NCBI RefSeq assembly: GCF_020662265.1
Contig: NZ_VEWM01000070.1
Location: 1 to 64,000 of the forward strand
Direction: 5' to 3'
From: Psychrobacter sp. I-STPA6b
Lineage (GTDB): Bacteria > Pseudomonadota > Gammaproteobacteria > Pseudomonadales > Moraxellaceae
Length of the DNA stretch: 64,000 bases
The position numbers and the translations under genes are program-made. The notes under the pieces were generated by a model. The model worked only from the letters and a program-made list of their open reading frames with translations, had not been told where the DNA came from and ran no database searches. This document shows, piece after piece, positions 9,445 through 18,641 of this stretch (its first letter is position 1; the number at the start of each line of letters is the position of its first letter).

Positions 9445-11037
9445 CTACTGTAGCAATGCTCGCCACTGCTCCAGTGATAGACTGTAATACGCATCAGGAA
9501 TGACATGTATGCCAATATGCTTATCTGTATCAGCAAAATGATAGATACTTTCAATATTACAATAAGCATCATACTCACCAGTGATGCAATGAATATCACA
9601 AGTTGGCTCAGCTATCTGCCAGTCACTATCTAATAATGATGCCTCAAAGGCAATCTTATGACTGGCAAGCTGACAGTGCTTGCAAAAATAGTCAGCAAGG
9701 TATGCATGCTCTATCCAAGATTGCACTTTTTTTCTATCTGCTTGATAACGCTGATGAGACAGACGTTTGGAGAAATATAGATGTTTATTTTTGGCAGCAG
9801 CCTCCACAATTTGTGGCGCAATTGAAAACCAAATTTTTTTACCGATTTTATTGGCTTTAGCGACATTTTGATACTCTTTATGCAAAAAGTGCTGCTGAGT
9901 CATATAGGGTGCTGGTAATATTGGAGAAATCAACTGTATCCGGTTCACCTTGGCATCTAAATAAGGACTTACATTTAAGGTAATGGCAGTCGATGAGTGA
10001 ATACCCAACAAACGCACCCCTCGTTCTATCTGTGTGGGATACTCTTGTAAATACGTATTTATTTGCCCTGCCAATTGTTGACACAGATTACCTAACCCCT
10101 GAGATTTCCAATCTTTTTTATCAATCATCAGGTGAGTATTACAAATCAGTAGGTGATAATTCTGTGCCATCGCCCACTGATGCCACGCTAATGCTTTATC
10201 AGCAATCATATCCCACAAGATGCCAAAAAAACTGGGAAATACAATAATAATATGCCCTTTGGGGTGACCTAAGCTAACCAATGGTTGCTCAGTTAGATTA
10301 TTCAATAGCTCTTTATTTTTATCCCCTAGTTGATTACTAATTTCACCCAGCCAATGCGCCCCTGACAATAGCTTTATCATCAGCTCACTTTGGCTATGGG
10401 TTTGTGTTTTACGCATGATAGACTTTAGGTGTGAACGTAGTGTCTCAACATTGATATTGGCATTTTTGGCAGCCTCCTTGCTACTGCCATGCTCTAACAT
10501 CACTTGAACAATGTGGCACTCTGTTACTGACAACTGATACAGAGCCATAAGTATGTCTGGATTTACTCGTAACTGTTGATCATAAATATAAGCAATATAC
10601 TGCACCTTATAGTGCTGATGATAGCTTAGCACCCCGATATAGTAGCTATCAGTCTCTGACTGCCATCTGTCTGTCACAAAACTGCCAACATCATCATTCT
10701 CAAACTTAGATAGCACTTGTTTTGCCAAAAAACGCTGTAGTTTGGTTTGCTGATTTAACTGCACTGCTTTGTGATTGCACTGGATAATCTGGCAGTCTAC
10801 ATCCAAAAACAGTACTGCAAATGGCAAGGTATCAAAAATATCATTAAACAACCGCCATTGACTCATCAACTGTTGACGAAATGTTAAAGTCTGCTCAAGA
10901 CGGTCATAAAACCCCTGATTGTCATGTGATGTACTGTTTCCATAGCTGAGCAAACTCATATACAACTCAAACCAATGCCCATCATCAATATTTAACTGTT
11001 GCAGGTCGTATAGTAACTCATACTCCGCTTTATCCAT
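9445..11037 (-). CDS. LuxR-type regulator fused to an alpha/beta-hydrolase-like domain
   Basis: The 530-residue protein has three parts. Residues about 60-155 look like a PAS-type sensor. Residues about 168-225 are a LuxR/GerE helix-turn-helix (LSVTECHIVQ, then NVETLRSHLKSIMRK). Residues about 255-530 look like an alpha/beta hydrolase, with a PKGHIIIVFPS strand-turn and a GIHSST sequence where the nucleophile elbow should be. Near the C-terminus the usual GH of the catalytic histidine is replaced by DAYYS. The hydrolase therefore appears catalytically degenerate and may serve as a ligand-binding module. I start at ATG 11037, which has an AAGGAG site, instead of GTG 11061. It is monocistronic and divergent from polA. 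Confidence 0.75.
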   Translation of the reverse strand: MDKAEYELLYDLQQLNIDDGHWFELYMSLLSYGNSTSHDNQGFYDRLEQTLTFRQQLMSQWRLFNDIFDTLPFAVLFLDVDCQIIQCNHKAVQLNQQTKLQRFLAKQVLSKFENDDVGSFVTDRWQSETDSYYIGVLSYHQHYKVQYIAYIYDQQLRVNPDILMALYQLSVTECHIVQVMLEHGSSKEAAKNANINVETLRSHLKSIMRKTQTHSQSELMIKLLSGAHWLGEISNQLGDKNKELLNNLTEQPLVSLGHPKGHIIIVFPSFFGILWDMIADKALAWHQWAMAQNYHLLICNTHLMIDKKDWKSQGLGNLCQQLAGQINTYLQEYPTQIERGVRLLGIHSSTAITLNVSPYLDAKVNRIQLISPILPAPYMTQQHFLHKEYQNVAKANKIGKKIWFSIAPQIVEAAAKNKHLYFSKRLSHQRYQADRKKVQSWIEHAYLADYFCKHCQLASHKIAFEASLLDSDWQIAEPTCDIHCITGEYDAYCNIESIYHFADTDKHIGIHVIPDAYYSLSLEQWRALLQ

Positions 11038-11331
11038 CACCACTCCTTGCGACCAATACACATATGATCCATCAGACTCGCCATATCTCCTTACACACTA
11101 ATGACATATAATATACAAATAACAACTTTATAGTATCAAATATACATCATTAAGAAAAACATTTACATGTTAATGACATTTTTGTAGTCACACCAATACC
11201 GCCCTCCTATCTAAATAAATACGATTGTTCATAGTCACTATTCAAAAAGCACCCTGTTTGTTTTTTCGCTATAATGACCCATCGAGTTTTATAACCTTTT
11301 CTCATACAAATAATCCACCTTAAAAGATAAA

Positions 11332-14300
11332 GTGACCTCCATGACCTCAACTGCTAACAATACCTCTAATAGCCCAGCCAATCCCATCGACCCCAATCAA
11401 GTCCCCCAATTCTCCACCATGCCTGATGTGGCAACGATGGATACCAGTCATATCAATAAAGAGGATACTCCCTTTATCTTAGTGGACGGCTCATATTATC
11501 TGTTTCGCACCTTTCATGCTTTGCCGACCATGACCACCAGTCAAGGCTTGCACACCAATGCAGTGCGTGGCACATTAAATGCCTTGCTTAAACTGATGCG
11601 ACGTTATCAGCCCACCCATATGGCAGTGGCATTTGATACCAAATCACCCACCTTTCGCCATACTCTCTCACCTGAATACAAAGCCAATCGTCCGCCAATG
11701 GACAACGAGTTGGCACAGCAAATCCCCTATATTCACCGCCTTATCAAAGCGTTAGGCATTCCGCTATTGTGTATCGAAGGGGCAGAGGCGGACGACATCA
11801 TCGGCACACTCACCTACCGAGCATTAAAACAAGGTCATCATGTGGTCATCTCCACAGGTGATAAGGATATGTGCCAGTTGGTAAATGATTGTGTGATTTT
11901 AGAAGACAGCTTTACGGGTAAAGTCACTAATTATCAAGGGGTTGTTGATAAATTTGGTATCAAACCTGCACAAATGGTCGATTATTTGACCTTAATGGGG
12001 GATAGCTCTGATGGCATTAAAGGTGTACCAGGGATTGGTAAAAAAACGGCAGAAAAACTACTCACTGAATACAACAGCTTGGGCGGTATCTTAGAAAATG
12101 TCGAAAATATCAAAGGGCGAGCAGGTAAAAACTTGGTGGAATATGCCGATGATATCCCGATGAACTCGCAATTAGCAACCATTGTTACCGACTTGGATAT
12201 TGGGCATGATTGGGCAGATTTGCTAATTAATAATGACCCTTGTGCTTATATTGATGAGTTGCGGGCGTTATATGCCGAGCTTGAGTTTAAAAATGAGCTT
12301 GCCTCACTTGACCACCCTAATCATCCCGCTAATCAGGCAAATCAAGCGAACAGTGGCGAGTCAAATAATAGCCAAACTCAAGAAACCCAAGCCCAAATCG
12401 CCAAATCTATACAAGCCAGTAAAATCGAACACATCAAAGATAGCAAAACACATGATAAAGCATGGCATACCGTCTTAGACAAGCCTGCCTTTGCCAGTTT
12501 ATTGCAACGGCTAGAATCTGCCCCCTATTTTGTCATTGATACCGAAACCACCAGTTTGGATTGGCGACAAGCAGAGTTGGTCGGCATTGCCCTATCTTTG
12601 CAAGCTCACGAGGCATACTATATCCCATTGGCTCATAACTCTAGTGAAGATGAGTTGGTTAATAAACAGCTCAGCCGAGATAAGGTATTAAGCCAACTAA
12701 AACCCATTTTGGAAAATCCTGATATTGGTAAAATTGGGCAACATCTAAAATATGACGCTCATATATTGAGTCGTTATGGTATCGATTTAAATATAGACTT
12801 AAATCTAGCGTTTTCAGAAAGCGTCCTATCAAGGCAGGCAAGCGTAGATAGTACAACTGGTACAGCAAGCGAAGGCAACACAGATAGGGTGGTTTCTGGG
12901 AAGACTAGGAATTGGGCAATGGATACCATGTTGGCTAGCTATATCATCAACGCCTCTGCTACTCGGCATGGTATGGACGACCTTGCCCGCCATTACCTAC
13001 ATACCCAAACCATTACCTATGAGGACGTGGCAGGCAAAGGGGCAAAACAAATCAGCTTTGATAAAGTTGAAATTGCCATCGCCAGTGATTACGCCTGTGA
13101 GGACGCAGACATTACTTATCAGCTCTTTGAGCTGTTCCAAAAAGAGCTGGCAGACGAGCCAAATAATTTGCGACTATTGCACGAATTGGAAATCCCCACT
13201 GCACAAATTTTATGCCAAATGGAAGCCGATGGTATCTTAATCAAACGCTCCTTTTTAAATGAGTTATCTGCCCGCTTTGATGAGGAAATCACCGCCCTAG
13301 AACAGCGTGCCTACCAAGTAGCAGGTGAGGAATTTAACTTAGGCTCACCCAAACAGCTTGGCGAGATATTGTTTGATAAATTGGGCGTGGCAGGCGGTAA
13401 AAAGACCAAAACAGGGCAATACTCCACCAGTGAGGCGGTACTATCCAAAATTGACCATGAACTTGTCGATATTGCCTTAGAATATCGCTCTTTGGCAAAA
13501 CTGAAAAGCACCTATACGGACGCTTTGGACGCTGTCGCCGACCCTGACACTGACCGCGTGCATACCAGCTACCATCAAGCATTGACCAGTACAGGGCGAC
13601 TGTCCTCAACCGACCCAAATCTACAAAATATCCCCATTCGTACTGCCACAGGACGACTAATCCGCCAAGCCTTTATCGCCCCCAAAGACCGACTTATTTT
13701 AGCCGCCGACTATTCACAAATCGAACTGCGTCTGATGGCTCATTTCTCTGGCGATGAAGCCTTAACGCAAGCCTTTAAAAATGGCTTGGACATTCACACC
13801 GCCACCGCCGCCGAAGTCTTGGGCAAAACGGTGCAAGAAGTTACCGCCACTGAACGCCGTAACGCCAAAGCCATTAACTTTGGGCTATTGTATGGTATGG
13901 GTAAATTTGGGCTTGCCAAACAACTACAAATGACACCCGAAGAGGCGGACAGCTATATCAAGCTGTACTTTAACCGCTATCCCAATGTCAAAGCCTATAT
14001 GCAAAACACCCGAGCCAGTGCCTATGATAACGGCTATGTCGAAACCATCTTAGGTCGCAAGCTCTATACGCCTGATATTCACAGCAGTAACCGTATGGTC
14101 AAACAAGCTGCCGAACGTGCCGCCATCAATGCCCCACTGCAAGGCTCAGCTGCCGACATCATCAAATTGGCAATGATTGCGGTTCATAAAATCCTGCCAC
14201 AAGAACACGCCAAAATGCTGCTACAGGTGCATGATGAGCTGGTATTTGAAGTGGATAAATCGCATGCTGATGAGATTGGTAAACAGATAAAAACCGCCAT

Positions 14301-14409
14301 GCAAAATGTACTCACCCACACCGCCAAAGATAAAGGCTGGGAAGTTTATTTTGCTGTACCGTTGCTGGTAGAAGTAGGTATGGGCGAGAATTGGGACGAG
14401 GCTCATTGA
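11332..14409 (+). CDS. polA: DNA polymerase I
   Basis: Pol I removes RNA primers and fills gaps in replication and repair. The 1025-residue protein has a 5'-nuclease domain (about 48-310), a low-complexity N/Q/S linker (about 335-375), a proofreading 3'-5' exonuclease (about 385-600) and the family A polymerase domain. The exonuclease keeps its acidic residues: D403 and E405, GQHLKYD, and YACEDADITYQL. The polymerase keeps DYSQIELR (near 793) and HDELVFEV (near 966). It is about 95 residues longer than E. coli Pol I because of a 45-residue N-terminal extension, the linker, and an insertion of about 30 residues in the exonuclease domain ahead of DTMLASYI. A TATAAT at 11270-11275 is a candidate -10 box. 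Confidence 0.97.
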   Translation: MTSMTSTANNTSNSPANPIDPNQVPQFSTMPDVATMDTSHINKEDTPFILVDGSYYLFRTFHALPTMTTSQGLHTNAVRGTLNALLKLMRRYQPTHMAVAFDTKSPTFRHTLSPEYKANRPPMDNELAQQIPYIHRLIKALGIPLLCIEGAEADDIIGTLTYRALKQGHHVVISTGDKDMCQLVNDCVILEDSFTGKVTNYQGVVDKFGIKPAQMVDYLTLMGDSSDGIKGVPGIGKKTAEKLLTEYNSLGGILENVENIKGRAGKNLVEYADDIPMNSQLATIVTDLDIGHDWADLLINNDPCAYIDELRALYAELEFKNELASLDHPNHPANQANQANSGESNNSQTQETQAQIAKSIQASKIEHIKDSKTHDKAWHTVLDKPAFASLLQRLESAPYFVIDTETTSLDWRQAELVGIALSLQAHEAYYIPLAHNSSEDELVNKQLSRDKVLSQLKPILENPDIGKIGQHLKYDAHILSRYGIDLNIDLNLAFSESVLSRQASVDSTTGTASEGNTDRVVSGKTRNWAMDTMLASYIINASATRHGMDDLARHYLHTQTITYEDVAGKGAKQISFDKVEIAIASDYACEDADITYQLFELFQKELADEPNNLRLLHELEIPTAQILCQMEADGILIKRSFLNELSARFDEEITALEQRAYQVAGEEFNLGSPKQLGEILFDKLGVAGGKKTKTGQYSTSEAVLSKIDHELVDIALEYRSLAKLKSTYTDALDAVADPDTDRVHTSYHQALTSTGRLSSTDPNLQNIPIRTATGRLIRQAFIAPKDRLILAADYSQIELRLMAHFSGDEALTQAFKNGLDIHTATAAEVLGKTVQEVTATERRNAKAINFGLLYGMGKFGLAKQLQMTPEEADSYIKLYFNRYPNVKAYMQNTRASAYDNGYVETILGRKLYTPDIHSSNRMVKQAAERAAINAPLQGSAADIIKLAMIAVHKILPQEHAKMLLQVHDELVFEVDKSHADEIGKQIKTAMQNVLTHTAKDKGWEVYFAVPLLVEVGMGENWDEAH

Positions 14410-14428
14410 TGGGTGGGGCTTATTAATA

Positions 14429-14466
14429 AAAAGCCCTAAGTTAAAAGTTAAACAACTTAGGGCTTT
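14429..14466. terminator. Bidirectional terminator between polA and a lipoprotein gene
   Basis: The arms AAAGCCCTAAGTT and AACTTAGGGCTTT form a 13-base-pair stem with A- and T-rich flanks on both sides. It serves polA on the plus strand and the convergent lipoprotein gene on the minus strand. Confidence 0.88.
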
Positions 14467-14491
14467 AATTTAGTGTAATTGACAACCATTA

Positions 14492-15442
14492 CTACGGATA
14501 AACCTTCTTAATTTCGCTCTCAATAAAGCTTGCTGCAATATCATTATAGTTTATGCAATCTACCAAGCCTTTATCTGGATTACTATTGACCTGCTCATTA
14601 TAGGCAGGTACATAATCAGCACTATATATCTTACCATTATACTTGACAGCAGCCATATGAATCATATGCCCATCATCTAATTGACCATTGTTCATATACA
14701 TAACTGGTAATTCATTATTACTACCTAGTGAAGTCTCTGTTACCTCAGCTTGAGACCCACCCCATGTTGCTCTCCATTCAGCCAGACTCTTAAAATCAGT
14801 GTCATCAGTGCTATCAAAACTCACATAATCTTTGTTAGTTTTTGACTGTGTTACATAGCAAATTGACCCTTCAGGATAAGTAAGTTTCTTATTTTTCACT
14901 ATTGGCAAGTTATCTAAAACTGTTGTGAAGCCTTTTTTAGCATCTCTGCTTACGCCACTTTTTCCTGATATATTGACTGGGATATATTGGGTATCTTTAC
15001 GCAATGTATTACCAGTTTGCTTATCTTTCCATAACAAATGATATGCCAACTTAGAATCCACAAATGTATTTGCAGCTAAGTATCTATTATTTTTTACTGA
15101 GTATTTAAAATCCTTTGCTATCATATATTCTATGATGTCTTCTTCACCTGTGTGGTCATCACTATCATGACCATATACCGCCTTTTCTATTACCGTTGTA
15201 TGTTTTGATGAAATTTTAATATCTGCTCTTTCAATATAATCTACGTTACCTTTTTCATTAACATTAAATCCAAAAGAAACAACTGCTATATTATTAGTTT
15301 TATTAATACTGGTATCATCACCATTATTATCTTTATTAATGCTAACATCATCACCACCTCCACTACCACCACCGCAACTTATCAGCACAACTGATAGAGG
15401 AAGCATACAGATAGTAGCAATTGCCTTTTGTAATGGTAACAT
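14492..15442 (-). CDS. Lipoprotein of unknown function, paralogue A
   Basis: The 316-residue product has a lipoprotein signal with lipobox LISC (cysteine near 23), followed by a flexible glycine- and aspartate-rich tether. The C-terminal third is clearly related to the lipoprotein at 17477-18496. Both have a Y-x-G-K-I-Y core, an acidic NPDKGLVDC or DPDKDLVTC segment, then YN and a final amphipathic helix. A second shared block lies around a cysteine in GSICYVTQS or GAKCYTLNQ. Those two conserved cysteines may form a disulfide. It converges with polA through a shared terminator. No known function. Confidence 0.75.
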   Translation of the reverse strand: MLPLQKAIATICMLPLSVVLISCGGGSGGGDDVSINKDNNGDDTSINKTNNIAVVSFGFNVNEKGNVDYIERADIKISSKHTTVIEKAVYGHDSDDHTGEEDIIEYMIAKDFKYSVKNNRYLAANTFVDSKLAYHLLWKDKQTGNTLRKDTQYIPVNISGKSGVSRDAKKGFTTVLDNLPIVKNKKLTYPEGSICYVTQSKTNKDYVSFDSTDDTDFKSLAEWRATWGGSQAEVTETSLGSNNELPVMYMNNGQLDDGHMIHMAAVKYNGKIYSADYVPAYNEQVNSNPDKGLVDCINYNDIAASFIESEIKKVYP

Positions 15443-15716
15443 CTTGATATCCTTCTATTAATTTATAAAACCTAACAACTTAGTCTAACAGTTTTGTATT
15501 AAGTCAGCTATACTAGACTAACTACTCTCATAAAATATTGTGTGTATCAATACACAAATAGATAAAACAGCATAATCTATTTTCCCAAATAAAGAAACAC
15601 TTCCTTAAATATTTTAATTACAAACCCATCAAAGGATATTGGATTGTATATATTGGGGTATCAATAAATATTTAGATTTTTTTAATAAGAACTTTTTAAT
15701 AAAACAGGAACAAACC

Positions 15717-16502
15717 ATGTGTGAAAAATGGATAAGCAAAATATGGGAATGGGCAGATAAATTTAATATTCCAGAAAGTGAAATCCCTAGAAATAAAGAA
15801 CAACTATTGGCAATGGAACAATTTATCATTGATAGAGAGGATAACCCCAACTTAGCCCAGCCTGATTATTTACCTGATGAAATTAGCTATCTTACTAACT
15901 TAACTCATTTACATATCTTACATTGTCCTATCTCTACATTACCTAACACAGTTGGAAAATTAACTAATTTAGAAGAAATTCATATTTGTTTTGGCAATAT
16001 TAATCAACTCCCTGATTCTATTTGCCATCTAAGAAACCTAAAGGTTTTAGATTTTGGCTATAACAAAATTACTAAGCTACCTAATCATATCAGTCAATTA
16101 ACCAATTTAGTCACACTTGGGCTGAGTTCTAATCAACTTAATGAACTGCCTGAAAGTATTGGACAGCTAACAAAGTTAAAATACCTACATGTAGATAATA
16201 ATCAAATAACCAATCTCCCTAATACTATCGGCAATCTAACAAGCCTAGATACTTTAAATATAACCAATAATAGGCTGGCTCAATTACCCGAAACCATTGG
16301 ACAGCTAAAAAAGCTAAAATCACTTTATATCAGCAACAACCATATTCAACAACTACCTGACAGTATTTGCCAGTGTGATGAGTTATATTATCTAATGGCT
16401 TTTGATAATCCACTGAGCAATTTATCCGATTTATCTAAGTTACCCAAACCAATCAAAGATTTTTTGACTACCATACCATGTGTCGCTGGTTGGCAAGCAT
16501 AA
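15717..16502 (+). CDS. Leucine-rich-repeat protein
   Basis: The 261-residue protein has no signal peptide. After about 60 residues with a helical, tryptophan-rich start it carries about seven or eight leucine-rich repeats with a 23-residue period. The repeats follow the pattern LTNLxxLxxxxNxLxxLPxxIGQ, the bacterial/plant-like LRR type seen in YopM-like and other LRR proteins. There is no E3 ligase (NEL) domain and no kinase. LRR arrays bind proteins; a cytoplasmic role or export by a specialised system are both possible. I chose the ATG at 15717, preceded by CAGGA; the longer frame from 15639 is AT-rich leader. Composition is noticeably AT-rich. It is flanked by the two lipoprotein paralogues, together with the dehydrogenase gene. 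Confidence 0.8.
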   Translation: MCEKWISKIWEWADKFNIPESEIPRNKEQLLAMEQFIIDREDNPNLAQPDYLPDEISYLTNLTHLHILHCPISTLPNTVGKLTNLEEIHICFGNINQLPDSICHLRNLKVLDFGYNKITKLPNHISQLTNLVTLGLSSNQLNELPESIGQLTKLKYLHVDNNQITNLPNTIGNLTSLDTLNITNNRLAQLPETIGQLKKLKSLYISNNHIQQLPDSICQCDELYYLMAFDNPLSNLSDLSKLPKPIKDFLTTIPCVAGWQA

Positions 16503-16597
16503 TCACACCCTCACCAGTCAGATATTTTAACAACAACCGAGTATAACCTTTTATAATAGGCTAATTACATTTCCCCTAATAACCAAAGGAACATCCC

Positions 16598-17383
16598 ATG
16601 AATATTCTAATTACTGGTGCATCAAGAGGCATTGGATTTGCCACCGCTAAAAAACTTGTCAGTAAAGGACATAGTGTTGGGCTATTTTCTATTGATGAAG
16701 ATAACCTAGCTATGGCGCTCCAAGATAAAGCCTTTAAAAAAGCCCGTAAAAAAGGCAAGGTTATTTATGGTACGATGGATGTCTCTAAAACTGAAGACTG
16801 GGACAATGCCATTAGCCAAATGTTTAAACAACTTGGCGGTATTGATGTTCTTATTAATAATGCAGGCGTATTAATTACTGGTACATTACCCGAAACAGAT
16901 TTGGAGCAGCAACTAGCACTGATTGATGTTAACTGTAAAGGTGTTTTGATTGGCTGTCATAAAGTTGCCTCACAATTAACTGGTGATAAGTACAGCAAAA
17001 TCATTAATTTATCTTCTGCTTCTGCAATTTATGGGCAGCCTGAAATTGCTGCTTATTCTGCCAGTAAGTTTTTTGTGCGTGGGTTAACTGAAGCACTAAA
17101 TATCGAATATGAGCCAATGGGTGTACGCGTGGTTGACGTGATGCCATTATGGGTAAGAACTGATATGACATCAGGAATAGAAGTCACCAGTATCGACCGC
17201 TTAGGCATTAAACTCACTGCCGATGATGTCGCCAAAACTGTATGCAAACTGGTAGCGGCACCTAACAAGAAACTATCTGCTACCCACTATCCAGTAGGCT
17301 TGCCTGCCAAAGTGCTAAATGGTCTAGCACAAGTGACACCCGATGCCATCACACGCTGGGTTAATAAAAAAGTTGGCGCTTAA
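16598..17383 (+). CDS. Short-chain dehydrogenase/reductase
   Basis: This 261-residue classical SDR has the cofactor motif TGASRGIG at residues 7-14, NNAG near residue 89, a catalytic serine in NLSSAS, and the YSASK tyrosine-lysine pair. A Rossmann fold using NAD(P)H is certain; the substrate cannot be read from the sequence. The C-terminal region resembles SDRs often annotated as SDR family oxidoreductases in Moraxellaceae. It follows the LRR gene by about 95 bases in the same direction and ends at a strong terminator. Confidence 0.9.
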   Translation: MNILITGASRGIGFATAKKLVSKGHSVGLFSIDEDNLAMALQDKAFKKARKKGKVIYGTMDVSKTEDWDNAISQMFKQLGGIDVLINNAGVLITGTLPETDLEQQLALIDVNCKGVLIGCHKVASQLTGDKYSKIINLSSASAIYGQPEIAAYSASKFFVRGLTEALNIEYEPMGVRVVDVMPLWVRTDMTSGIEVTSIDRLGIKLTADDVAKTVCKLVAAPNKKLSATHYPVGLPAKVLNGLAQVTPDAITRWVNKKVGA

Positions 17384-17406
17384 TATTCCTATTAACCCCT
17401 GATATA

Positions 17407-17438
17407 AAAGCCCTCCTCTAACAAAAGAGAAGGGCTTT
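17407..17438. terminator. Bidirectional terminator between the SDR gene and lipoprotein B
   Basis: The arms AAAGCCC and GGGCTTT, extended by CTCT/AGAG after one mismatch, form a hairpin with a T-run on the plus strand and an A-run in front. It separates the convergent dehydrogenase and lipoprotein genes. Confidence 0.8.
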
Positions 17439-17476
17439 ATTGTCCTTGTTGCCCAATGCTATTAAGACTGGACAAA

Positions 17477-18496
17477 TTATTGATAATATTTGCCAATCTG
17501 TTGACTGATATAGTCCGAGGCGACTTTATTATAAGCCTGACAAGTTACCAAATCTTTATCAGGGTCATGATTAGGTCTAATGTCATAGGCTTTGGTATAA
17601 GTAGCATGATAGATTTTGCCATGATACTGCACCGCCGCAGGGTATTGATAATTACCAATACTAGGCTGAGAGTGGCTGGTGACAAAGCCTGAGCTGGTAG
17701 TTGGTTTAATCGTCATTGAATCGAATGGTAAATTATAATAGACAGCACTGCTTGCATTAGCATCACCGACTTGTGCAGTTATAAAGCCTTGTTGATGTAC
17801 ATCCTCTCTCATAGATAGTTGCCAATCCATAAGGTTTGTATAACCTGTCATATCATTGCTACTAAAACTAAAGTAAGGCTGACTGACACTTTGATTTAAA
17901 GTGTAGCACTTTGCACCATTAGGAAAGTCAAATTTGTGCTGTTTGGTTTTGGGTAGGTTATTTAATATTGTGTTAATACCCTTTGTTGCTGTTTGCTCTA
18001 CACCAGATATATGGGCAATATCAACACCTTGATAATCAAAGCTATGACGAATGTTAGTGCCATTTTTTTGGTCATGCCAGTCATAATAATAAGATAAATT
18101 AGATTTGGGAACATACAAGTCAGATAACTTCATCTTAGATGTCATAGTAAAGTCAAAAAAATCTGCCAATGTATATAAAGTAGGCTTAGGATTGGGCTGT
18201 GTATCAGAGTTTACCTTACCAAAAATGGGCATGTCGGTATAACTTGCTTGACCTGACCTAATTGTCTCCTCTGTTTTAATAATTGCGGACACCTTATTAT
18301 TATCATCTTTATCATACTGCACATCAAACTTAGTAAGTTTAATACTACTAAAAAGCCCTGACGATATGCCATCATGACCATTTGAACCCTTATGTTTAAC
18401 TTGATGATTTTCATCAGTGATACAAGCGGTTAATGACAAGGTAGATAATAGAGCAACCCATAAAGTTACTTTTTTTGTGATAGTGAATGTTTTCAT
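17477..18496 (-). CDS. Lipoprotein of unknown function, paralogue B
   Basis: The 339-residue protein carries lipobox LTAC after a short lysine-rich start, followed by a charged tether. Its C-terminal half matches the lipoprotein at 14492-15442 in order and spacing: the GAKCYTLNQ block, the LMDWQLS region, the YHGKIYHATY core and the DPDKDLVTC block. I start at ATG 18496 behind AGGAG; the upstream in-frame start would add 22 non-signal-like residues. Function unknown. Expression of two divergent paralogues on either side of an LRR gene hints at duplication in an accessory block. Confidence 0.75.
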   Translation of the reverse strand: MKTFTITKKVTLWVALLSTLSLTACITDENHQVKHKGSNGHDGISSGLFSSIKLTKFDVQYDKDDNNKVSAIIKTEETIRSGQASYTDMPIFGKVNSDTQPNPKPTLYTLADFFDFTMTSKMKLSDLYVPKSNLSYYYDWHDQKNGTNIRHSFDYQGVDIAHISGVEQTATKGINTILNNLPKTKQHKFDFPNGAKCYTLNQSVSQPYFSFSSNDMTGYTNLMDWQLSMREDVHQQGFITAQVGDANASSAVYYNLPFDSMTIKPTTSSGFVTSHSQPSIGNYQYPAAVQYHGKIYHATYTKAYDIRPNHDPDKDLVTCQAYNKVASDYISQQIGKYYQ

Positions 18497-18641
18497 CACA
18501 ATACTAGCTCCTAAATAAGAATCATGAGAGTTATTCTCATAACATAATTTTATCATGGGCATTATTTTTGCTTATGTCTTATTTTTAGGTGTTTAATTTT
18601 TCTTAATTATTTCTTTTTTATCTAGTTTATCGGTAACTTTA

